From Kluyvera georgiana ATCC 51603 (GTDB lineage: Bacteria > Pseudomonadota > Gammaproteobacteria > Enterobacterales > Enterobacteriaceae), in contig NZ_LXEU01000066.1 in NCBI RefSeq assembly GCF_001654985.1, positions 62,001-126,000 on the forward strand: 64,000 nucleotides of DNA. The letters are read 5' to 3'. The position numbers and the translations under genes are program-made. Positions 57,638 to 64,000 of this stretch are shown piece after piece. Position 1 is the first letter of the stretch; every line of letters begins with the position of its first letter. The notes under the pieces are model-generated. The model was not told the DNA's origin. It ran no database searches and worked only from the letters and a program-made list of their open reading frames with translations.

Positions 57638-58486
57638 CTATTTCCTTGTGATCACGAACTCATCCAGCATCTCTTCATCCCTTAACCACTCAAGCACCTC
57701 GGGCGTCAGGGCACTTAACGTCGGGCGGAGACTCTGCGGGCCATTAATGCTATTGAAAAATGCTTGCACCACGTCAGGCCAGTCTGTTTTCATCATGCCG
57801 CGCAGGGAATACAGTTTTTCGGCGAGCGCTTTGATTTGGTGAATCTTTTCACCGCTAACTGGTTGGCACTGCGTTAAGTTTTCGAAATCCTGACGTCGAC
57901 GCTCATAGTCGGAGGCGATATCGTCAAATTTGTTCGCATTTTTTTGGAAATTCAGTGTCTTGTCATCGACATGAACCTGCTGATGTAACTCTTCCAACCA
58001 TGCATCCCAGGCATCTTTTAGTTCTTTGCTCAGGTCCTTGTGTAGGGTGCCGAGTTGGCTGACGCAATGGGTCAAGGAATCATTCTGGATGATGTCGTAA
58101 GCGGTAGGTTCCTCTGAAGCGGCCAGCGTCTCATCTAGAGAGTTCTGTGGCGACTCTTCCTGATCTACAAGGTTTTCTTCCTCGCCGGGATTGTTTACCG
58201 ACTGGTTTTTCAGCCAGCGTCCCCACTGTAACTTGAGACTTTTGACGCTGTTCGCGGCAGCGATCAGTTCGCTACGCTGCTCGTCATTCCAGGTAACCGC
58301 AATGCCCCGCGGGAGTTGTTGCTGGGCTGGATATTGCTGTTTAAGCAATGCAAACTTATCGGCAATGGTGTTAGTTTTGCTGCACACCAGATTACATTTA
58401 TCGATGATTTGTGAGGCCTTACCAGCCTGAACGCTAAGATCGAGTTCTTTTTGCATTTCAGCCAGTTGTTGGCGCAAGGTGGTCAT
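57638..58486 (-). CDS. dpdI: DpdI-like all-alpha, coiled-coil protein
   Basis: 282 residues, no catalytic motif visible. Predicted helical bundle or coiled coil: MTTLRQQLAEMQKELDLSVQ at the start, an acidic linker (about 100-130, with EEENLVDQEESPQNSLDETL), and a second helical part containing NKFDDIASDYERRRQDFENL. The C-terminus ends MLDEFVITRK. It overlaps dpdH by four bases (ATGA) and lies three bases from dpdJ, so stoichiometric expression with both is likely. A structural or adaptor role for the DpdH ATPase is inference. Name by position and size. Confidence 0.65.
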   Translation of the reverse strand: MTTLRQQLAEMQKELDLSVQAGKASQIIDKCNLVCSKTNTIADKFALLKQQYPAQQQLPRGIAVTWNDEQRSELIAAANSVKSLKLQWGRWLKNQSVNNPGEEENLVDQEESPQNSLDETLAASEEPTAYDIIQNDSLTHCVSQLGTLHKDLSKELKDAWDAWLEELHQQVHVDDKTLNFQKNANKFDDIASDYERRRQDFENLTQCQPVSGEKIHQIKALAEKLYSLRGMMKTDWPDVVQAFFNSINGPQSLRPTLSALTPEVLEWLRDEEMLDEFVITRK

Positions 58487-61400
58487 TGATCGGCTCCAGA
58501 GGCGATGATATCGCTCACAAGTGTTTTCAGACGGTCATTCACTTTATTCAGAGCAAGAGTCAGTTGCTGGATATCCCCTTTGGCGTTCATCTGCTGGAGT
58601 GTGAACGCGATCTTGGGTTGTACCAGTTGCCATTGCGCAAGTACGCTGCTGATTCTTGAAACGTAGTCACCGTCAAGTCGACAGATCTCCAGCCACAATT
58701 TCGCACTATCTTTCTGTTTTTCAATGGAAAGTAACGCAATTAAAGTCGCCAGACTCTCCTCGGCGTCGGTTCTGAGGGCTTCAATTTCACCCAGCAGCCA
58801 CGAAGATGGTTTGTACTGAGCGCTGCCTGTGGGATAGTGCTCGGTCCGCACAGTCTCAATAAACGTCTGCCAGTCGTTCAGTTGGCTGAGGAAATCGTCG
58901 CTATCTTTAATGTTGGCAAAGAGATGAACATTTTTTAGCGTGCTGGCAAGTTCCTGTTTGACGGAGAGCGCCGCACGTTCAATTTCCGCACCAAGCGGCT
59001 GTTTTAACACTGTTTTCAGCGCGGAATATATTACATCGGCATCCAGCGCACGACTGCTGCCCAAGCCTGAGCCTTGCTCAGTGATGGCAACCTGTTCAAG
59101 CCACGCTTTTCTGGCATCATCCCATCCTACGAGCGCCTGCGCCCTGGCTTCGGCGACTCTGGCGCTGGCGTGCGGATGCAGGGTCGCCTCAATCCCTCTG
59201 AAACAGATCTCGGAAGGAGAGGTCGTCAGCGTTCGACCGGTACTTTTCCCTTCGGTTCTCCCGACACCTTTCTGGGTGAGGCATAGGGTATTGACGATCT
59301 CCGCCGGTTCTTCTTTACCCGTCACCAGGCCAAGCAGCAGAGCTTTTTGCAGATGCTTTTTAAGCGCATCCTGTAAGTTACGCGCCCGGAAGTGATTAAT
59401 GGCGCTTTCCGTAGCCTGCGGCACCCACCACTGGATGAAGTTTTGATAGCGAGTGTAGTCTTCCTGCGCCTCTGGATAATTAAAGCCTTGCTTTAAACCG
59501 GCGTAATACTGGATACGTAACAGGGCTACCGCAGCGTTATACACATCTACCCGTCGGGAAGGATCGGTCAGGTCCTGCTCAGAGTAAAAGTTCGTAATAA
59601 TGCTTGAGGGGTCAGACGCCGCTTTTGGCAGTGAAATCAACGTAAAACGACCTTCTTTCAGCGGTGGCCGAGAAGACATACCGAACAACTCTGGCTGTGC
59701 ATGAATTTCATAACAGGCGTTCAGTGCCGCACGCAAATCACGGGCAACATCCTGCGGCAGAATGACATTGTCATTCACCCATGCACGGACCGCCCTGATA
59801 AAGGGTAGTTCGGATTTGGCAGTGTATTTTGCCTCTTCTTTCGGTTTGAATTCCGGATTGTCAATCTTTTTACCCGCCGGCGTACTGCCTGTTTTGCCCG
59901 CCGTTTCGTGTGCGTTCTTTGTTGCTGGTTCCGCCGACTCCATGATGGGACCTTTGCCATTCAGTTGCGCTGCTAGTTGATCGAGGCCAAAGGCACTCGC
60001 AACGCTGCCCGGCAGTTTTTCGCGTAGTTCATCAAATGAATCAATGCCATATCCCCAGATGGCGGCAAGCGTCACCGAACTGCCAACCCGGTTGACAACT
60101 ATCTGTGAAATCTTGTCTTCGATCTCGGGAACGGCATGAATTCCAGCGAAATTTGCTGGCGGGAACTGTGTTTTTTCCGCTTCTATTCTGCAATCGCGCA
60201 GAATATCTAACAGGATGCGGTTAATGATTGTACGCGGGTTAAAAATCAACTCGCCGCTGCTGTCGCGGCAATGCTTATCCGCCAATGCCAAAATGGCATT
60301 GCGGTTATACGGGAAGAGCGGGAATTTCTTATTGGCAGAATAACCAAAATCTTCTAGTGCATTGGGGATCTCATCACTGTGCCAGACAGGTGGCCACTGG
60401 GGCTTACCTTGCTCAGGACTGTTTTTTAACTCCTCTGATCCAAAGCGTGCGGCGTTCAGATAGCGACCACAGAGCGAGACAATACGATCTTCGTTATTGT
60501 CTTTATCGACGTTCTCGATGACCCACTCGTAGCCAGCACGCGTGATTAACGTTTCCTGGCGGCGTTTATAGCCGGGATAATTGTCGGTGACTGCAATCAC
60601 TGAGTGGACAGGGCAGAGAATTTGCACGCCGCCAGGTGCCGCTTCTTCGATCAGGCTGTCGATCAGGACATCTTCAATGGCGGAGATCGCCGCCATATCT
60701 TCTACCAGAATCACCAGACGGCGATTAAGTCGCAGAAACTCCTTGCGGATTTCCTGAAAAAGCTCCTGAAAAGATCCTCCATTGAAGGTGAACAGGCGCT
60801 TGAAGAGTGATTTCAGCGAGGTATGCATGGCTTCATTGAGCACGCGCGCTGCACGGGTACGCGCCTCCACTTGGTCTGACTCATGCAGTTGAGAATGGTT
60901 AAGATAGCGGCGTGCACGCGCGGACAGATCGTCAGGCTCAAAGACAAAATAGAGATCTTCCGGAAGAAGTTCATATTTATCATGATCTTCTTCTCCTTCT
61001 TCCAGACCACTACTCATCCGACTGGCAAGTTTGAAAATACAGTGGCCCGGCTTCAGAAGATTCTGTTTGAAGTTGGGGTCGGTGATCAGATCACAGATAC
61101 CGTTTTCCACCTCTTCAATGATGGCTTCCATATAGGCGAGTCGGTCTGCTGGAATGTCTTTACCTTGTGCCAGCAGCGTTTGACCTTCTTCCATGACCGC
61201 TTTTTGCATGTCCTGCAACTGATGGGCCATCATGGTCAACAGTAGATCTGCCAGATCTTTCGCCGGATACTGTTCTGTTACTTCATTAACGCGCATGCGT
61301 GCGTTGTCGAAAAATTCCCCCGTCAAGTTTTTCAGGATGCGTAAAAGCACCTGTCGTAGACTGGAGTTTTTGGGTATCCGGACAATTTCCCATTGCTCGC

Positions 61401-61689
61401 TCTGGTCGTTTTCCGCCAGGTACATGTTGAACCGGCAGTCTAACCAGCGCACCAGATGTGATTTCCCCATCCCCGAGCGGCCAATCAGTGGGATGGCGCG
61501 CTCCGTATGAAGTAACTGCTGGAACAGGTCTTCGTCACGTAATATTTTATGATTTTCATTGACGTCGCGTCGGGTCAGTAGCATCGGTTCATGCACGGCC
61601 AGAAGCACATGATCCTCTAATTCTTCTGCTTCATTGCGAATGCATTGGACGATATTTTTCCTGGATGGCCAGTACTCCATCATGCTCAT
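58483..61689 (-). CDS. dpdH: DpdH-like large P-loop ATPase
   Basis: 1,068 residues. Walker A GRSGMGKS at 70-77 (ERAIPLIGRSGMGKSHLVRW) and Walker B VILVEDM with E330-D331, consistent with a STAND/AAA-like switch ATPase. The region 600-680 is a low-complexity linker (AEPATKNAHETAGKTGSTPA). The C-terminal 250 residues are helical and heptad-like. In the published Dpd cluster a protein of this size with an ATPase domain is DpdH, part of the restriction set. Four-base overlaps on both sides (with dpdG and dpdI) show tight translational coupling. Confidence 0.75.
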   Translation of the reverse strand: MSMMEYWPSRKNIVQCIRNEAEELEDHVLLAVHEPMLLTRRDVNENHKILRDEDLFQQLLHTERAIPLIGRSGMGKSHLVRWLDCRFNMYLAENDQSEQWEIVRIPKNSSLRQVLLRILKNLTGEFFDNARMRVNEVTEQYPAKDLADLLLTMMAHQLQDMQKAVMEEGQTLLAQGKDIPADRLAYMEAIIEEVENGICDLITDPNFKQNLLKPGHCIFKLASRMSSGLEEGEEDHDKYELLPEDLYFVFEPDDLSARARRYLNHSQLHESDQVEARTRAARVLNEAMHTSLKSLFKRLFTFNGGSFQELFQEIRKEFLRLNRRLVILVEDMAAISAIEDVLIDSLIEEAAPGGVQILCPVHSVIAVTDNYPGYKRRQETLITRAGYEWVIENVDKDNNEDRIVSLCGRYLNAARFGSEELKNSPEQGKPQWPPVWHSDEIPNALEDFGYSANKKFPLFPYNRNAILALADKHCRDSSGELIFNPRTIINRILLDILRDCRIEAEKTQFPPANFAGIHAVPEIEDKISQIVVNRVGSSVTLAAIWGYGIDSFDELREKLPGSVASAFGLDQLAAQLNGKGPIMESAEPATKNAHETAGKTGSTPAGKKIDNPEFKPKEEAKYTAKSELPFIRAVRAWVNDNVILPQDVARDLRAALNACYEIHAQPELFGMSSRPPLKEGRFTLISLPKAASDPSSIITNFYSEQDLTDPSRRVDVYNAAVALLRIQYYAGLKQGFNYPEAQEDYTRYQNFIQWWVPQATESAINHFRARNLQDALKKHLQKALLLGLVTGKEEPAEIVNTLCLTQKGVGRTEGKSTGRTLTTSPSEICFRGIEATLHPHASARVAEARAQALVGWDDARKAWLEQVAITEQGSGLGSSRALDADVIYSALKTVLKQPLGAEIERAALSVKQELASTLKNVHLFANIKDSDDFLSQLNDWQTFIETVRTEHYPTGSAQYKPSSWLLGEIEALRTDAEESLATLIALLSIEKQKDSAKLWLEICRLDGDYVSRISSVLAQWQLVQPKIAFTLQQMNAKGDIQQLTLALNKVNDRLKTLVSDIIASGADQ

Positions 61690-62561
61690 TCTGCATCCTC
61701 CCTTAGCGTGATTTGGCTAACCCGGCGAATTTTACCGCCAGGTAAGTGGAGTGATAAGGCGTCTTTATCATCACTGCCGATGGCGAGGATAATGCGCTTA
61801 CTGATTTCAAGTCGTTGCAGCGCAACGGATGTGCTGGTGCAGATATTGTCACCTTCCGGCGCGACCCAGTCTTTTTCCTGCTGCATCACGTCATGAACGG
61901 AGTTTCTGAACTGGCCCCCGTCCATCATTGGCATGACCTCCGCCATGTTTGCCATAAAGATTTTGGCGGGAAGGGTACGCGTATCGTCAAAGATCTCCGG
62001 CAGAAAATATTGAATGGCCCGGGTAGGGTCGGTGACATAATTTCCGTCCGGCATTAACTCGAGAAAACCGAGAAAACGACCAAATTCTCTCACTAGTTTT
62101 TCGGTGTTGGTATTGATGGTTTCGCCGGGTAACCATTTATGCACTTTGTTGGTGATGATCGTAGGGGAGAGAGGTTCCAGGCCCCCGAGCGAGTGTTGCT
62201 GAAGGCTCAACAGGCAACTCAGTACCCGCCACAGCGGTTCGCATTCATTCCCACTGGCAACGCCGTTTTCACGACAAGCATCAATCGTACAGGCAAGCAA
62301 CCGATGCGCCAACGGACGCACATCTGCTTCAAGCGGTAACATCTTTCCGTCGAGCATCGGCCAGAGTCCCAGATTGCACCAGAAGCTCAGGTTCTCTTTT
62401 AATTTTCCCCATGCGTTATCGTTAGTGGGCAGGTTATCAGGACGATAGCGGGCGAGCAGCGTGTCCTGAGACAACGGTTCCTGTGCGCTTTGCAGAACGC
62501 GTTCAATCAAAGGAAGCAGTATCAGGCCGCTTCCTGGGTTTGCGTTGTTAATTATTGACAT
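61686..62561 (-). CDS. dpdG: DpdG-like protein
   Basis: 291 residues from MSIINNANPGSGLILLPLIE at 62561. The frame is open to 62678, but that would overlap dpdF by 131 bases; the chosen start overlaps by 14. No known motif: a helical N-terminal part (LLPLIERVLQSAQEPLSQDT) that could be a winged helix, and a C-terminal KRIILAIGSDDKDALSLHLP. It overlaps dpdH by four bases. Identified as DpdG by its place between the RecQ-like helicase and the large ATPase. Confidence 0.65.
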   Translation of the reverse strand: MSIINNANPGSGLILLPLIERVLQSAQEPLSQDTLLARYRPDNLPTNDNAWGKLKENLSFWCNLGLWPMLDGKMLPLEADVRPLAHRLLACTIDACRENGVASGNECEPLWRVLSCLLSLQQHSLGGLEPLSPTIITNKVHKWLPGETINTNTEKLVREFGRFLGFLELMPDGNYVTDPTRAIQYFLPEIFDDTRTLPAKIFMANMAEVMPMMDGGQFRNSVHDVMQQEKDWVAPEGDNICTSTSVALQRLEISKRIILAIGSDDKDALSLHLPGGKIRRVSQITLREDAE

Positions 62562-64000
62562 GTTGTAGTTGCCTGATAAAAGTGTCCAGCGACAGCGCAT
62601 TAGCGGCGCTTGCACACCATGTTCGATGTGGGAACTGAGGATCGGCGAGATGCTCAGGTGCAATAATAATTCGCTCAAAGCGCGTCATGGGTAGGTCTGG
62701 GAACGCATTGGCCGTGTTAGGGATGATCACGATCTCTGGTCCATCCGATGCAGGTGCTGTCATTTTCTGTGCGCTCCAGAAATGCGAAAGCGAATCCAGG
62801 TTGTTCTCTAGTTGCAGGAACACTGGCCTGTCTGCACGAATAAACACGTATTCGCCAGAGGTGATCAGCGACCGCAACGTCACACGAAGTTCCATCAACA
62901 ACGAATGTAACTCCATATTTTCGTTGTAATAAACTTTCTTTTCCGCACCTACGAAGAGTGCTTTTTTCTTCGGCTCGGAGCGTAAAATTTGTACATCTGT
63001 GCCCACGGTGGGCGAAAACGCTCCTTTCCCTTTCTGACGACATCCCGGACAACCTCCACAGGTTAACTCGGGAGGATGGCTCTGATATTCATAGAATTTC
63101 TGCAGAATTTTACACAGTGGTTTGCCAGGATCCTCCAACCACATTTCCATTACCGTAAAGGCTGCCCGGCGGTTATTCAACTCGGACTGGCGGATCTTCT
63201 CCACATGGGTGTTCCAGTGCGCTTCTGAATAATGCGCATCGTCACAGTGACGGATATGAACGTGGTTATAGTAGCTTTCGAACCATTCAATCAGTTGCGT
63301 GTTGTTGTCATCCAGATTATCTCGCAGGTCGTCAGGAATTTTCGGATCAGCAAAGACCAGTTTGATAAGTCCGGCTCTTTGCATTAACAGCAATGTCCGA
63401 CGGTTCCAGGCTTCGTTTTTATCGCCTTGGTGATCAATATGAACGGGCTTGGTGTTCAGTGAAATCATGTAGTCAGCGATCGGGCTTTTCTTACGATCGT
63501 CAAACATTGCTTTCCAGCGGGCAAAACCTTTTTCTACGCCAATCAGCGTCTCAACGGCCAGCGATTTTGCCGTTTTCATTTGCGCCTTATGCCATACCAG
63601 ATGCACCTGGCAGGATCTGCCGTCACGCCCAGAACGCCCGCAGTCCTGGTAATAGCGGTCGATATTTTCCGGAATGGCAGCATGAATGATGCTGCGGATT
63701 TCCTTTTTATTCATCCCTACCCCAAAGGCAGAGGTAGCGACCATGATATCGAGCTGGTCATTTTTCCATTTTGAAATCAATTTCTTGCGATTGTTTGTGT
63801 CAATTTGACCGTGGAACATGCCGGTTCGCCAGTAGCCCAGTTCGTTCAGACGGGCAGACCACATTTCCGCATCTGTGCGGGTAGTGCAATACAAAATCAG
63901 CGGGCGGGGTAAGGTCATCAGAAGCTGTTCGACCCGCTGACGATGCGCGTTTTCATTTGCCTCATGATGCACAAAATATTCCGGCTCCGGGCGTAGGAAA
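62548..64000 (-). CDS. dpdF: DpdF, RecQ-like superfamily 2 helicase, N-terminus cut by window end
   Basis: The frame is open to the window edge (first visible residues FLRPEPEYFVHHEANEN), so the GTG at 63972 is internal. The visible 483 residues carry the second RecA domain: motif IV PLILYCTTRTDAEMW, motif V DIMVATSAFGVGMNKKEI and motif VI RYYQDCGRSGRDG, a RecQ hallmark. A RecQ-like zinc region contains CGGCPGC. The Walker A and DExH motifs must lie beyond the window. A C-terminal extension includes VYYNENMELHSLLMELRVTL. RecQ-like DpdF is on the restriction side of the published clusters. Confidence 0.88.
   Translation of the reverse strand, partial: FLRPEPEYFVHHEANENAHRQRVEQLLMTLPRPLILYCTTRTDAEMWSARLNELGYWRTGMFHGQIDTNNRKKLISKWKNDQLDIMVATSAFGVGMNKKEIRSIIHAAIPENIDRYYQDCGRSGRDGRSCQVHLVWHKAQMKTAKSLAVETLIGVEKGFARWKAMFDDRKKSPIADYMISLNTKPVHIDHQGDKNEAWNRRTLLLMQRAGLIKLVFADPKIPDDLRDNLDDNNTQLIEWFESYYNHVHIRHCDDAHYSEAHWNTHVEKIRQSELNNRRAAFTVMEMWLEDPGKPLCKILQKFYEYQSHPPELTCGGCPGCRQKGKGAFSPTVGTDVQILRSEPKKKALFVGAEKKVYYNENMELHSLLMELRVTLRSLITSGEYVFIRADRPVFLQLENNLDSLSHFWSAQKMTAPASDGPEIVIIPNTANAFPDLPMTRFERIIIAPEHLADPQFPHRTWCASAANALSLDTFIRQLQHVNN

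Larger units (their letters stand above)
45102..64000. mobile_element. leuX-borne integrative genomic island carrying the Dpd DNA-modification/restriction system (left part)
   Basis: Left boundary is the leuX tRNA. A P4-type integrase follows in the same direction as the tRNA, then genes with no core-genome counterpart. Local composition changes sharply: 47521-47580 has 19 G+C of 60, against the G+C-rich core to the left. The right end, including the duplicated attachment site, lies outside the window. Confidence 0.9.

Noticed and set aside
45373-64000. Prophage
   Set aside because: Only an integrase is phage-like; no structural, lysis or replication genes are visible.

Overview
The window reads as chromosome of an Enterobacteriaceae member close to Citrobacter/Salmonella/E. 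coli. Gene order from tamB to leuX is largely collinear with the E. coli K-12 stretch tamB-ytfP-ppa-ytfQRT-yjfF-fbp-mpl-yjgA-pmbA-cybC-nrdGD-treCBR-mgtA-ridA-pyrIBL-tabA-argI-rraB-yjgM-valS-holC-pepA-lptFG-yjgR-ahr-leuX, and many proteins have exactly the E. coli length. Differences point away from E. coli itself: miaE is present, cybC is intact, a chemoreceptor gene sits after yjfF, a secreted lactonase-like gene sits after cybC, and a dihydroxyacetone-kinase-like gene replaces the idn region. I favour Citrobacter or a near relative but cannot fix the genus from sequence alone.

Positions 1-45 kb are core chromosome. They hold, in order: outer-membrane biogenesis (tamB end); pyrophosphatase; a galactofuranose ABC importer (ytfQRT-yjfF) followed by a chemoreceptor under its own near-consensus flagellar sigma-28 promoter; gluconeogenesis (fbp) and wall recycling (mpl); anaerobic ribonucleotide reductase (nrdDG) with FNR- and NrdR-like sites; trehalose uptake and cleavage (treBC, treR) with a palindromic operator; the Mg2+ importer mgtA with its proline-rich leader peptide mgtL; the attenuator-controlled pyrLBI operon; argI with paired ARG boxes; tRNA/RNA functions (rraB, miaE, valS); holC, pepA; and the LPS exporter lptFG. 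REP/BIME palindromes fill many intergenic gaps, together with a second family of GGGAGAGGGTTAGGGTGAGGG-type inverted elements.

At leuX (tRNA-Leu CAA) a genomic island begins. It carries a P4-type tyrosine integrase, one small orphan ORF, and then the Dpd system, which replaces guanine in DNA by 7-deazaguanine derivatives and restricts DNA lacking them. The modification genes (dpdC-dpdA-dpdB) run rightward. The restriction-side genes run leftward as one tightly overlapped operon (dpdF-G-H-I-J-K-D, in transcription order), converging on a shared bidirectional terminator. The window ends inside dpdF, so dpdE, any preQ0-synthesis genes carried by the island, and its right attachment site are not visible. 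Dpd names follow the published Salmonella Montevideo nomenclature as I remember it; dpdC, dpdD, dpdG, dpdH and dpdI are assigned largely by position, size and architecture. The system is already described in outline, but several of its components have features that remain unexplained.
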